Assembly: GCA_035633215.1 (NCBI GenBank)
Contig: DASQFI010000054.1
Span: 124,001-188,000 of the forward strand
Direction: 5' to 3'
From: DASQFI01 sp035633215
Lineage (GTDB): Bacteria; Acidobacteriota; Vicinamibacteria; Vicinamibacterales; SCN-69-37
DNA: 64,000 nucleotides
A program made the translations under genes and the position numbers. Position 1 is the first letter of the stretch. Every line of letters starts with the position of its first letter. The notes beneath the pieces were generated by a model, which did not search any database, had not been told where the DNA came from, and saw only the letters and a program-made list of their open reading frames with translations. Positions 55,642 through 64,000 of the stretch are shown here, piece by piece.

Positions 55642-56625
55642 CTACATCTTCAGCAGACGCTTCGCGTTCCCGCCGAGAATCGCGTCCTTGTCGGCGTCGC
55701 TGATTGGCAAGCCGCGGATCGCCTCGAGCATCAGCGGAATGCTGCCGATCTGATGCGGGTAGTCGCTGCCGGCGAGGATGTGATCGGCGCCGGCGAACTC
55801 GATCGCCAGTTTGAGCGGTCCCGCGGCGAAGTTGACCGTGTCGTAGTAGAACTGCTTTTTCAGATAGGTGGTCGGCGGCTCGTCGATGTGCGCGCGGCAG
55901 TCCTTGAAAGCGCGCCAGCCGCGATCGAGACGCTCGGCCAGATAGGGAATCGTTCCGCCCAGGTGGCCAAGCACCCAGCGGATGCGCGGGAACCGCTTCG
56001 CGACGCCGCTGAACACCAGCTTTGACGCCGCGAGCGTCGTGTCGAACAGGAAGCCGTTGAGCGGCATCAGCCAGTACTCGCGCATGCTCTCGACGCCGAC
56101 CGGATACGTCGGGTGGATCATCATTACCGCGTCGCGATCGTTGGCGGCTTCGTAGATGGGCCAGAACTGGGTCGCGTCGAGGCCCGTGCCGTTGACGTTG
56201 CTGAAGAGCATCGCGCCTGGCAGTTTCAGCTGGTCCATCGCGCGCAGGAGCTCGGCCGTCGACGCCGCGGCGTCGCAAAGCGGCAGCGTCGCGAGCGGCA
56301 CGAACCGTGTCGGCCGCTCGTCCCGCACGCGCGCGAACGCGTCGTTGGTGATGGACGCCAGCTTGATCGCGGCGGCGGGCGGATCGACATGCGTGCCTGG
56401 CGTCGTGAGCGAGATGACCTGCACGTCGACGCCCTGCTCGTCGAGCACCGTCTGGCGATAGTCGATGTCACGATGCCCGCGCACCATGACGTTGTAGTCG
56501 CCCGGGTAATGGACGACCGGGTTGCCGTCGGCGTCGTAGGTGATCTTCAGCGTGCTGCCGGACGGACCGAGTGCGTCGAGATATTCGGGCGGGTAGTAGT
56601 GGTTGTGGAAATCGATGATCGGCAT
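55642..56625 (-). CDS. ACMSD-like amidohydrolase / decarboxylase
   Basis: A 327-residue TIM-barrel metal enzyme of the amidohydrolase 2 family. The N-terminal HxH is in IDFHNHYYP, a further His in MMIHPTYPVG, and VLGHLGGTIPYLAERLDRG and the catalytic Asp in ILAGSDYPH follow. These match 2-amino-3-carboxymuconate semialdehyde decarboxylase and gamma-resorcylate or uracil-carboxylate decarboxylases, so non-oxidative decarboxylation is more likely than amide hydrolysis. The substrate is unknown. The ATG at 56625 starts MPIIDFHNH; an ATG seven codons upstream lies in a repeat. It converges with the acyl-CoA ligase. Confidence 0.82.
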   Translation of the reverse strand: MPIIDFHNHYYPPEYLDALGPSGSTLKITYDADGNPVVHYPGDYNVMVRGHRDIDYRQTVLDEQGVDVQVISLTTPGTHVDPPAAAIKLASITNDAFARVRDERPTRFVPLATLPLCDAAASTAELLRAMDQLKLPGAMLFSNVNGTGLDATQFWPIYEAANDRDAVMMIHPTYPVGVESMREYWLMPLNGFLFDTTLAASKLVFSGVAKRFPRIRWVLGHLGGTIPYLAERLDRGWRAFKDCRAHIDEPPTTYLKKQFYYDTVNFAAGPLKLAIEFAGADHILAGSDYPHQIGSIPLMLEAIRGLPISDADKDAILGGNAKRLLKM

Positions 56626-56630
56626 GGGTT

Positions 56631-56693
56631 GTAGGGCGGACTGCACTCTACGTCCGCCGGCCGCAGACGGAGGTGGCGTTCAATCCGCCCTAC
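56631..56693. repeat. TAGGGCGGATTGG-type palindromic element (copy 3)
   Basis: GTAGGGCGGA (56631-56640) and TCCGCCCTAC (56684-56693) are perfect 10-bp terminal inverted repeats; the interior differs from the copy at 740-823. The stop codon of the APC permease gene (56680) falls inside it. Confidence 0.6.
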
Positions 56694-57984
56694 GTCGGCG
56701 CGACCAGACAACATACACCGGGAGCCCCAGCAGCACCATGCCAAGTCCGATCAGGCTGTCGCGCGGAACGGCCATGATCTGCATCACGACGATGACGGCC
56801 GACGCGAGGATGAAGACGATCGGGACGACAGGGTAGCCCCATACACGATAGGCTGGCCGATAGTCGGGCCGGCGGCGGAGCCGCATCAGGCCGGCCGCCA
56901 TCGCGGCAAAGAAGATCCACTCGGTATAGATGACGCGCGAGAACAGTGCGCCGTAGGTGTTGGTGAACGCGAGCACCGACGACCAGATCGCCTGAATCAA
57001 GATCGCTCGATGGGGCGTGCCAAACGTCGGGTGCACGGCGCCGACCCACTTGAAGAGCGTGCCGTCCTGCGCCATGGAGTAGTACACGCGCGGACCCATG
57101 AGGATGATGCCGTTCACAGCCCCGAACGTCGAGACCATGACGAGGACGGCCATCATCTGCGCGCCCCCGCCGGCCAACAGCACGTCGGCGGCATCGGCGG
57201 CGACCCGCGTGGACGCGCGCACCGCTTCGAGCGGCAGCAGGCGCAGGTAGATCGCGTTCAGACCCGCGTAGCAGGCGGTGACGATGAGCGTGCCGATGAG
57301 CAGGGCGCGCGGGAGCGTGCGCGCGGCGTCTTTCGTCTCGCCGGCGGTATACGTCACCATGTGCCAGCCGCCGTAGGCGAACAGTCCGGCCGCGATCGCA
57401 AGCACGAACCCGCGCATCGTCACCTCGCCGGCCACCAAGGCTGCGCCGGACGGCGCCGCGGGACCCGCGCCGCCGGTCCAGAGGATCCCCGCCGCGATGA
57501 TGACGCCGATCGCGAGCAGCTTCGCGGCCGTGAAGACGTTCTGGACGAGCCCCCCGTGCCTGACGCCCACGTAGTTGACCGCCGAGAGCAGCACGATGAC
57601 GCTGACGGCGATGAAGCGCGGATCGACCCCGGTGAACACGTTCGCATACCGCGCGAAGACCGTCGCGATCGCGGCGATGATGCCGGAGTGCATGCTCCAG
57701 AACATCGCCCAGCCCCACAGGAAGCCGACCGACGGCGCGTAGGCCTCGCGCAGGAACACGTACACGCCGCCGGTGCGCGGAAACGCCGACGTGAGCTCGG
57801 CGCAGACGAGCGCACCGAACAGCGTGAGCACGCCCGCCGCGACCCACACCAGCACAATGCCGGCGACCGACGGCATCTGCCGGGTGATCTCGGAGGGCTG
57901 GACGAAGATCGACGCGCCGATGATTGTGCCGACGACCATCGCGGTCGCATGGGTCAGGCCAAGGGACGGGCGGAGCGACGACAT
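56680..57984 (-). CDS. APC superfamily amino acid permease
   Basis: A 434-residue transporter with twelve predicted membrane helices. The unwound helix 1 motif GTIIGASIFVQPSEI and the helix 6 segment GLFAYGGWHMVTYTAGETKD are characteristic of the LAT/APC amino acid transporters (SteT, serine/threonine exchangers). It probably exchanges neutral amino acids; the substrate is not certain. The last residues (SRRRRAD) are encoded at the edge of the palindromic repeat. It follows the propeller gene at 58015 on the same strand after 30 bp. Confidence 0.88.
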   Translation of the reverse strand: MSSLRPSLGLTHATAMVVGTIIGASIFVQPSEITRQMPSVAGIVLVWVAAGVLTLFGALVCAELTSAFPRTGGVYVFLREAYAPSVGFLWGWAMFWSMHSGIIAAIATVFARYANVFTGVDPRFIAVSVIVLLSAVNYVGVRHGGLVQNVFTAAKLLAIGVIIAAGILWTGGAGPAAPSGAALVAGEVTMRGFVLAIAAGLFAYGGWHMVTYTAGETKDAARTLPRALLIGTLIVTACYAGLNAIYLRLLPLEAVRASTRVAADAADVLLAGGGAQMMAVLVMVSTFGAVNGIILMGPRVYYSMAQDGTLFKWVGAVHPTFGTPHRAILIQAIWSSVLAFTNTYGALFSRVIYTEWIFFAAMAAGLMRLRRRPDYRPAYRVWGYPVVPIVFILASAVIVVMQIMAVPRDSLIGLGMVLLGLPVYVVWSRRRRAD

Positions 57985-58014
57985 CGGGACCGTAACAATA
58001 GCCCGACTTCTTCT

Positions 58015-59043
58015 CTATCTGACTTCGAACTCGTGACACCCGGGCGTCACAATCAGTCGTCCTCGCCTCGTGACGAAAACGCTCGTCGGCGAGACGATCC
58101 CGCCCGCCTCGAATTGCACCGTTCGCGTCTTGTCGCCCCGGCGGTCGTAGACGTACGTGAACGGCGTCATGAGCGATACCCACAGCCGTCCGTCCGCGTC
58201 AACTGCCGCGGTACGAACGAGCGGCGAGACGAGCGGCAGCCTGCCCGCCGCGCGCGCCGGCCAGGTCGTCGGCAGCGCCTGAATCTGCCCGTCCAGCTCG
58301 ACGCCCTCGATGTGGCGCTCGAAGACGAGCGTCCCGTCCGCGGTGTACTTCCGGAACATCGGGCGCCCCGTCTGGAACACGAAATAGAACCCGCCGGTCG
58401 GGTCGACAAGCGGCAGCCCGATGTTGAGTGAGAGGTGGAGATCGCGGTCGGCTTCCTGTGACGTCGGCCGAAGGGTGCCCATCTGTCGCAGCACGGTGCC
58501 TTCGATGTCGCGCTCGAGAAACAGTCCGCCGGCGTCTGGCTCGTTCACGAGAAACGTCTTGCCGGTGAAGTGCATCGATCCGACACCGTTCAGGACGAGG
58601 GGGCCGATCACAAGCCGCGGCGCGACACGTTTGGCCAGCCAGAACCCGCCCAGCCGGGATCCGGTCAGGCTGAAGAACTGAATGCGTTCCTGGCCGCTCG
58701 GCGCATCGGCGACTGCGAGGATGTCGTCCGTGCTGACGTCGAGCACGGCCGGCGACAGCACGCGGCCCTGCTCACCGCCCACCTCGAGGATCTTGCGCAC
58801 GCTCTTCCGGTCCTGGCTCACCACGAACACCGTATGCGCCCGCCTGTCCAGCACGACGATCTCGCCCGTCGTCGTCTCGGCGCACCCGACCGGGTCCTGA
58901 AAGCGGTTAATGATGGCGGGTGACAGTCCGGCAACGGCACGAAGGATCTCGACGTCGGGACTCCGGTCCGCGAATTCGAGTCCTGCCGAAGCGCAGCTTC
59001 CAATGAGGGCCCACGCGAATACGCGAGGGAGGCAAGGCCTCAT
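58015..59043 (-). CDS. Secreted six-bladed-propeller-like protein
   Basis: A 342-residue exported protein; the signal sequence ends near WALIGSCASA, and the Cys could be lipidated. The rest shows repeated beta units with DDILAVADAPSG, GEIVVLDRRAHTVFVVSQDRKS, GGFYFVFQTGRPMFRKYTADG and GRLWVSLMTPFTYVYDRRG, fitting an NHL/6-bladed propeller. It overlaps the stop of the upstream kinase by 4 bp (ATGA), so it is produced with the kinase and may be its partner or a binding protein for the same signal. Its function is not known. Confidence 0.7.
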   Translation of the reverse strand: MRPCLPRVFAWALIGSCASAGLEFADRSPDVEILRAVAGLSPAIINRFQDPVGCAETTTGEIVVLDRRAHTVFVVSQDRKSVRKILEVGGEQGRVLSPAVLDVSTDDILAVADAPSGQERIQFFSLTGSRLGGFWLAKRVAPRLVIGPLVLNGVGSMHFTGKTFLVNEPDAGGLFLERDIEGTVLRQMGTLRPTSQEADRDLHLSLNIGLPLVDPTGGFYFVFQTGRPMFRKYTADGTLVFERHIEGVELDGQIQALPTTWPARAAGRLPLVSPLVRTAAVDADGRLWVSLMTPFTYVYDRRGDKTRTVQFEAGGIVSPTSVFVTRRGRLIVTPGCHEFEVR

Positions 59044-61784
59044 TTCCCGATGCGCGCCTTGACGCTGTCCAGCCAGTGGACGATGACGGTCAGCGCCGAT
59101 AGCGCGTTGGCCTCGGCGTCCGCACTGCGGGCAAACACGAAACGCTTGTCGTCGGGCGAGATGTCAAAGGTGCGGTCGACCGCGGATGTGATGAACGGGA
59201 CGGCAAAGAGGGCGACCGGCGTCCCGAAGGTAAACGGCGCGCCTGGGGCCACCGGCGTGACCGGCGCGACCATTAGCCGGTCCGGCCGCCTCGCCAGATA
59301 GAAGATCTCGCGGCCCGAGCGCGACCAGAGAGGCATTTGTCCGCCGGCTGTCGAGATCTGCCAGTGCCCGGCATTGGTGTCTGGATACGGGCGCACGTGC
59401 ACTTCCTCGACCGTGCTCCCCTCCACGGACTGGTAAAGAATCCAGCGGCCGTCCGACGACACGTCGCCGTTGACCTGATTGAACGACGTCTTGAGGAGGG
59501 GCTTGAGCGCCCGGTCTACCAGCGATAACACAGCCAGTTTCGTGTCATCGGCCCTGACCGTACGGACGAGTAGGCCCTTTCCATCCGGCATCATCGCCAA
59601 CGGCAGTTCCGTACCAGGTGAGCTGGTCAGCTTTTCTGCGACGCCCGTTCCATCCGCCGCCTGGCGGTACACATCCAGTTGGCCGCCAGCGTCGGAGTTG
59701 TAGTAGACGTGTGCCGAGTCCGCGCTCCAGATCGGGGACGATTCCCAATCCGGACCCGACGTCAGCTTGATGATCGTCTTACGCGTCTCATCCCAGATCC
59801 AGATGTCGATGTCGCCGTCAAATGCCGCAACGGCGATCTTCGGCCCCCCGGCACGCGAAATCCGCGGATGCCGATACGCGCGCGGCGGCGCGCCGATGGG
59901 CTCGGCCTTGCCGAGTCGATCGACCCAAACCAGCGTGAGCAGCGCGTTCGCGCCGGGAACGAAGACAAGCGTGCCATTGTCGGCAACGGAGAACTGACCG
60001 ACGCCGGTCCCCGTCCCAGCGAAGGAGGTACGCACACCTTCCTCGAGCTGCACGGGTCCTCCAGTCAGCTGGAGCGCGCGCTCGTCGAACGCTTGTCCCC
60101 AAAGCGCGTCGTCACGCCAATAGATCAGGTAACCCGATGGCAATACCCGTCCGTCGGTGCCGCCGGTGATAAGGGCGCGTCGGGCACCTCCGCTGACCGG
60201 TTGCACGACGACGTCGCCGTCGTTCCAACTGTTGCCTCGCTGCCGGACCGAGTAGATCACGTCCCGGCCGTCGTTCAGGAGTTGCGGGTGTCCGATCTGT
60301 TCGCCGCTCTCCTGCGTCACGGACACCAGGGTGCGCGCCTTGCCGCCGGTCTCGGGGATGGCCGCAATCGACTCGCCTTGTCCGAAGACGAGCGTGTCGC
60401 CCTGCCAGCGGAGTCCGTGCGGCGTGGCGGCCGGACACAAAGTGACTGGCGTACCGCCCGTGATCCTGATCTTCCGCAGGGTGACGCTCGTGGGCGGACC
60501 CTGCGGCGTTGTCGGTACGAAGAACGCGATCTCCTGCCCGTCGGGTGAAAATGTCAGGTCGAGCGGATCGACGTTCGTTCCGCGGATCGGCTGAGCCTCG
60601 ATCTCATGGATGTGACGCACGTAGATCTGAAAGTTGGCGATATAGGCGATCTTCGTGCCGTCGGGCGAGATGGCGACGACGCGGCGGCCGGTCCGCGAGA
60701 AGGCCTGGCCGACGCCGAGCGGCATCGCAAACCGTGCGACGACATTCGTCGTGACCGGCGCGGGTTTCAAGAACCAGGCGCCGGCGCCAGCAAGCGCGGC
60801 GAGCACCAACGCCCCCACACCGAACATCAGGCGGTCATACCGTTTTCGGCTCGCGACGACGGGCGCGGGGAGACCTGCAGCCGAGCCGCCCTCGGCAATC
60901 CATTGCAGGTGCAGCCGCAGGTCGTGCGCGGTGTGAAACCGGTTGTCCGGGTGCTTTTCCAGGCACGTGCGAACGAGCCGGCTGAGCGCGGGCGGCGTCA
61001 TCGGCTGCAACTCGGCCATCGGCGTCGGCTGCCGCTCGAGAATCGATGCGAGAAGGCTGGCCTGCGACCTGCCCTCGAACGCGCGACGGCCCGTGAGCAT
61101 CTCGTACAGCACGCAGCCGAACGCCCAGATGTCCGTGCGCGCGTCGGCGTCCTGACCCTCGATCTGCTCGGGCGCCATGTACTGAAACGTTCCAAGAAGG
61201 CTGCCCTGCGAGGTGAGCGGCGCGGTCTGGTTGCCCCGCGGGGGAGACGTCAGGAGCTTCGTCTCGATCGTCCCGGGGGCCGGCCCGGCGCCGAGCTTGG
61301 CCAACCCGAAGTCGAGGAGTTTGCAGACGCCAGGGCCCGCCGCCCCGACGTCCTTCACGAGGAAGACGTTCGCCGGCTTGAGGTCTCGATGGACGATCCC
61401 ATGGCGATGCGCCTTGTCGAGCGCGTCGGCGATCTGCATCGCGTACTCGATGGCGTGATCGGCCGGCAGCGGTCCCTTCGCCAGCCGCGCGGCGAGCGTC
61501 TCGCCGTCGAGATGCTCCATGACGAGAAAGTCCGTCCCGTTCTGGCTGCCGACGTCGTAGAGCGTGCAGATGTGCGGGTGGTTCAACGCCGAGATGCTCT
61601 TCGCCTCGCGCTCGAAGCGAGCCTTGAACTCGGGATCGGCCGCGAGCGCCGGGGGCAGGACTTTCAACGCCACAATCCGTTCGAGCCGCGTGTCGCGGGC
61701 CTTGTAGACCTCCCCCATGCCACCCGCGCCGATCGGCGCGAGGATCTCGTACGGGCCGAGACGGGTCCCGGCGCTCATAGGCAT
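59040..61784 (-). CDS. Serine/threonine protein kinase with TolB/PD40-like propeller
   Basis: A 914-residue transmembrane kinase like the one at 26946. The kinase domain has GAGGMGEV (19-26), K41, HRDLKPAN (132-139), DFG (158-160) and MAPEQ. A membrane helix covers about 319-340. The rest is a propeller with TFSPDGQEIAFF, GRVLPSGYLIYWRDD, SPIWSADSAHVYYN and PDDKRFVFARS. An insert with Pro, Gly and Thr residues (about 165-195) lies in the activation region. The start is one of two nearby ATGs (61784 or 61778). Coupled to the propeller-protein gene downstream. The MITE-like element begins 30 bp upstream. Confidence 0.92.
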   Translation of the reverse strand: MPMSAGTRLGPYEILAPIGAGGMGEVYKARDTRLERIVALKVLPPALAADPEFKARFEREAKSISALNHPHICTLYDVGSQNGTDFLVMEHLDGETLAARLAKGPLPADHAIEYAMQIADALDKAHRHGIVHRDLKPANVFLVKDVGAAGPGVCKLLDFGLAKLGAGPAPGTIETKLLTSPPRGNQTAPLTSQGSLLGTFQYMAPEQIEGQDADARTDIWAFGCVLYEMLTGRRAFEGRSQASLLASILERQPTPMAELQPMTPPALSRLVRTCLEKHPDNRFHTAHDLRLHLQWIAEGGSAAGLPAPVVASRKRYDRLMFGVGALVLAALAGAGAWFLKPAPVTTNVVARFAMPLGVGQAFSRTGRRVVAISPDGTKIAYIANFQIYVRHIHEIEAQPIRGTNVDPLDLTFSPDGQEIAFFVPTTPQGPPTSVTLRKIRITGGTPVTLCPAATPHGLRWQGDTLVFGQGESIAAIPETGGKARTLVSVTQESGEQIGHPQLLNDGRDVIYSVRQRGNSWNDGDVVVQPVSGGARRALITGGTDGRVLPSGYLIYWRDDALWGQAFDERALQLTGGPVQLEEGVRTSFAGTGTGVGQFSVADNGTLVFVPGANALLTLVWVDRLGKAEPIGAPPRAYRHPRISRAGGPKIAVAAFDGDIDIWIWDETRKTIIKLTSGPDWESSPIWSADSAHVYYNSDAGGQLDVYRQAADGTGVAEKLTSSPGTELPLAMMPDGKGLLVRTVRADDTKLAVLSLVDRALKPLLKTSFNQVNGDVSSDGRWILYQSVEGSTVEEVHVRPYPDTNAGHWQISTAGGQMPLWSRSGREIFYLARRPDRLMVAPVTPVAPGAPFTFGTPVALFAVPFITSAVDRTFDISPDDKRFVFARSADAEANALSALTVIVHWLDSVKARIGK

Positions 61785-61813
61785 TGGCGTGGATTATAGG
61801 GGGACGTGGTGCT

Positions 61814-62176
61814 CTCTTCCGACGATCTCAGACTGTCCGGCCCGTGCCGAGATCTGCCCTTGGGCGGCATGTGTCGATCCGACCTCCGGGAGCGACGCTC
61901 GAAACCGCTGCCTCCGTTCGCGCGCCTGGAAGCGCTCGGGCCGGCTCCTATTCGGCCGAACGGCTTCGCCCTTCAAAACGAGCTCTTCAGTTGGACTCGC
62001 TGGCCTAACGGAGCCGGTCCTCGCCAGGCGCGCTCACTGCGGCGCGGTTTCACACCGCCTTGGCCCGCCGAAGCTGCGCGAAGGCGGCCCATCGCGTCGC
62101 TCCAAGTCGGTCGGATCGACACACGCCACCCAAGGGCAGTAGCTCCAGGCCCGTGTGTCATGCATCGGATCTGTTC
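61814..62176 (+). mobile_element. MITE-like element A (inverted partner of 62695-63080)
   Basis: Terminal inverted repeats of about 45 bp, CTGCCCTTGGG at 61854 and its complement CCAAGGGCAG ending 62139, both followed inward by TGTGTCGATCCGACC and GGAGCGACGC-type sequence, frame a core of 286 bp. Homology with the other copy continues for about 40 bp outside each end. No transposase frame is present, so it is non-autonomous. It fills the 400-bp space upstream of the lipoprotein gene. Confidence 0.7.
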
Positions 62177-62203
62177 CGCCCCGAAATCGTCGAGAATCTT
62201 TCT

Positions 62204-62635
62204 GTGATCCACCACGCTCGTTCCATCGTGACAGTCCTTCTGCTCGTGGGCTCGTGCGTCGCCTGCCGATCCGCTCCCCGTTACACGGTGACCACAACGC
62301 CGATCACTTTGTCTGGAGAGTTAGGTTTCTGCATTGCGGTCGACCCAACCGATCCGCAGGGCGTGTGGTGGTGGGGGCCAGCAGGACGGCCACTTGGCTG
62401 CGCCAGCCGTTCGACTGGCCCAGACGTCTTTCGGGCGCACCGCGCGGCGGTGACGACCACATCGTCCGGCAGAGTCGAAATCCATTTTCAAATGCAGCTG
62501 ATCAGTGGCCAGCGTGATGTCCGGCTCGTACTTCAGAATGGCGTCACACGCGATACGGCTTCTGACGCGCATGTCACAACCGAGCTGCGAAGGGACCTGA
62601 AGGTACCAGACATGTCAGGCCGATTCTCTGGATAG
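62204..62635 (+). CDS. Small lipoprotein-like protein enclosed by MITE-like elements
   Basis: A 143-residue protein starting at a GTG (62204): VIHHARSIVTVLLLVGSCVA, with Cys at about residues 18 and 21 that fit a lipobox (VGSC or CVAC). The mature part has a beta-rich stretch (YTVTTTPITLSGELGFCIAV), a Trp/Gly-rich WWWGPAGRP, and FQMQLISGQRDVRLVLQNG. I recognise no family. Its base composition looks lower in GC than neighbouring genes, and it is bounded on both sides by inverted copies of one element, so it may be mobile cargo. The start could also lie further upstream within element A. Confidence 0.5.
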   Translation: MIHHARSIVTVLLLVGSCVACRSAPRYTVTTTPITLSGELGFCIAVDPTDPQGVWWWGPAGRPLGCASRSTGPDVFRAHRAAVTTTSSGRVEIHFQMQLISGQRDVRLVLQNGVTRDTASDAHVTTELRRDLKVPDMSGRFSG

Positions 62636-62694
62636 TAACGACGCCTTCGCGTTGCTCCGACGTTAAGGAGTCCGCTCCAGTCTTCGCCTCGGCT

Positions 62695-63080
62695 CTTAAC
62701 TGATCCGATCCATGACACGCGGGCCGGGCACCTGCCCTTGCGTGGCATGTGTCGATCCGACCGACTGGAGCGCCGCGATGGGCCGCCTTCGCGCAGCTTC
62801 AGCGGGCCAAGGCGGATTGAAAACCGCGCCGGAGGAGGGCGGTCTGCGAGGGCCGGCTCCGTTAGGCCGGCGAACCTCGCCGAAGCGCGTCTGTCGGCAC
62901 TCGCGCGAAGGCCGGGCGAAGCCGTTCGGCCGATTAGGAGTCGGCCCGACGGGCGACAGGTCGCAGACCGCGCGACGGAGGCAGCGGTTTTCGAGCGTCG
63001 CTCCCGGAGGTCGAATCGACACATGCCGCCCAAGGGCAGCTCTCGGTACGGCCCGGACCGTCTGAGATCTCGGAAGAGAA
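62695..63080 (-). mobile_element. MITE-like element B (inverted copy of element A)
   Basis: The core between terminal repeats runs from CTGCCCTTG at 62732 to CAAGGGCAG at 63039 (308 bp). Its reverse complement follows element A over almost the whole length, including CGAACGGCTTCGCCC, GGCCTAACGGAGCCGG and the outer segments at 63040-63080. The arms face opposite directions, with the lipoprotein gene between. It fills the gap before the E1 beta gene. Confidence 0.7.
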
Positions 63081-63083
63081 GGG

Positions 63084-64000
63084 CTAGTACTTGGCAGTCT
63101 CGAGAATCGCAGCGAGTACGTCGGCTGAACTGGGCAGGATCTCTTCCTCGAGATCCGGGCAGTAAGCGACCGGACAGTCCATCGCGCCGACGCGGCGGAC
63201 TGGCGCGTCGAGATATTCGAACAGATCACTCGCGACCCGCGCCGAGAGCTCGGCGCCGAAGCCGCACGTGAGCTGATCTTCGTGCGCGATGACGATGCGA
63301 TTCGTGGCTTTCACGGCGGCGGCGATCGCGTCCCAGTCGAACGGCGTGATCGTCCGCAGATCGATCACCTTCGTGCTCACGCCGTCCTTCTCGGCCTGCT
63401 GCGCCGCGAGGATCGACCGCTGCACGAGCGCGCCCCAGGTGACGACGATGACATCCGTGCCCTCACGGCGGACGGCGGACTTGCCGAACGGGATCATGTA
63501 GTTCGAGCCCGGGTACTCGCTTTTGTTGTACGTCTGGCGGTACAGGTGCTTGTGCTCGAGGAACATCACCGGATCGTCGCAGCGCATAGAGGTGCGCAGC
63601 AGCCCGGCGGCGTCCTGCGCGTTCGACGGGTACGCGATGCGAATGCCGGGACAGTGCGCGAAGATGCTCTCGCCCGACTGGCTGTGGTACGGCGCGCCGC
63701 CGCGGAGGTAGCCGCCGATCGCGACGCGGATGACCATTGGACACGAGAAGTTGTTGCTCGACCGGTACCGCAGCATCGAGACTTCGTTGCGGAGCTGCAT
63801 CATCGCCGGCCAGATGTAGTCGAAGAATTGAATCTCCGCGACTGGTTTGATGCCGCGGGTCGCCATGCCGACGGCACGGCCGATGATGTTCGCCTCGGCG
63901 AGCGGCGAGTTGAAGACGCGCTCGGGGCCAAACGCTTTTTGCAATCCGTGTGTGACTTTGAAGACGCCGCCCTTCCCCTGGACCTCGCTCAGATTGCCGG
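63084..64000 (-). CDS. 2-oxoacid dehydrogenase E1 component, beta (transketolase-pyrimidine) region, incomplete at the window edge
   Basis: The last 305 codons of a thiamine-dependent E1 enzyme. The E1-beta phrases are QKAFGPERVFNSPLAEANIIGRAVG, IQFFDYIWPAMMQLRNEV, GGAPYHSQSGESIFAHCPGI, EHKHLYRQ, VVTWGALVQRS and IDLRTITPFDWDAI. The frame continues without a stop to the window edge, with GKGGVFKVTHGL before the first Met. That suggests either more of the beta subunit or a fused alpha-beta E1, as in branched-chain 2-oxoacid dehydrogenases. The missing upstream part would decide this. It decarboxylates 2-oxoacids and passes the acyl group to the E2 lipoyl domain. Confidence 0.9.
   Translation of the reverse strand, partial: GNLSEVQGKGGVFKVTHGLQKAFGPERVFNSPLAEANIIGRAVGMATRGIKPVAEIQFFDYIWPAMMQLRNEVSMLRYRSSNNFSCPMVIRVAIGGYLRGGAPYHSQSGESIFAHCPGIRIAYPSNAQDAAGLLRTSMRCDDPVMFLEHKHLYRQTYNKSEYPGSNYMIPFGKSAVRREGTDVIVVTWGALVQRSILAAQQAEKDGVSTKVIDLRTITPFDWDAIAAAVKATNRIVIAHEDQLTCGFGAELSARVASDLFEYLDAPVRRVGAMDCPVAYCPDLEEEILPSSADVLAAILETAKY

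Noticed and set aside
61854..62159. Short open frames in the MITE-like elements as genes
   Set aside because: The translated frames are dominated by the terminal repeats, differ between the two copies and show no domain.

Overview
The window is 64 kb of high-GC bacterial chromosome. It looks like Acidobacteriota, probably of the Vicinamibacteria (subgroup 6) type, although no rRNA gene is present to prove it. The evidence is the combination of three secreted proteins of the acidobacterial VWFA-related family, two serine/threonine kinases fused to TolB/PD40-type beta-propellers, a TonB-dependent receptor with an N-terminal carboxypeptidase-regulatory domain, a sortilin/BNR-repeat secreted protein, and many secreted propeller proteins. 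I recognised no tRNA, rRNA, CRISPR array, prophage or integrase. Antisense open frames are very common because of the high GC content and were ignored.

Layout. 0-6 kb: outer-membrane-like protein, PLP-dependent threonine/serine dehydratase, a secreted ureohydrolase-double rhodanese fusion, and a short-chain dehydrogenase coupled to a CCA-adding enzyme. 6-19.7 kb: M20 peptidase; a minus-strand operon of PlsB-like acyltransferase, proline dehydrogenase and BNR protein; isocitrate dehydrogenase-like enzyme divergent from NADP-type glutamate dehydrogenase, which is followed by a secreted cyclophilin and an M16 peptidase lipoprotein; Fpg/Nei glycosylase; a TIMP-like secreted protein. 19.7-30.7 kb: PQQ-type quinoprotein divergent from a Tat-exported phosphoesterase, a TonB receptor, a VapBC-like toxin-antitoxin pair, a permease remnant, a kinase with a partial duplicate of its 5' end, a GAF protein and a DUF4149-type membrane protein. 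30.7-41 kb: transketolase, a propeller-gamma-glutamyltransferase fusion, a type IV pilin-like protein, NAD synthase, a membrane protein, a diaminopentanoate-dehydrogenase-like enzyme, and a CobA-HemD fusion coupled to two VWFA proteins. 43-44.9 kb: an ATP synthase Fo cluster (atpZ-atpI-atpB-atpE) without the F1 genes. 45-57 kb: DMT exporter, fatty acid desaturase, GT87 glycosyltransferase, third VWFA protein, TypA, Rieske plus a cytochrome b-diheme cytochrome c fusion, acyl-CoA ligase, amidohydrolase and APC permease. 58-64 kb: propeller protein coupled to a kinase, a lipoprotein gene enclosed by two inverted MITE-like elements, and an incomplete 2-oxoacid dehydrogenase E1 beta region.

The most unusual signal lies between the genes. 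Many intergenic spaces carry convergent arrays of short words of fixed length: heptamers AACTNAG, GGCCNNA and GGGCANA, an octamer AGGCYCAA and a nonamer ATGAAGGAC. Each is built as a left arm of 3-5 words, a short spacer, and a right arm with the same words inverted. They occur between divergent, convergent and co-directional genes, sometimes supply the last or first codons of proteins, and resemble in principle the heptanucleotide STRR repeats of filamentous cyanobacteria. Separate repeat families (TAGGGCGGATTG elements, the MITE pair, a 23-24 nt tandem array) add to a repeat-rich genome.

Functionally the window mixes central metabolism (glutamate, proline, isocitrate, pentose phosphate, NAD, uroporphyrin) with respiration and energy coupling (Rieske/cytochrome b-c, Fo) and a large secreted and signalling repertoire typical of these soil bacteria.
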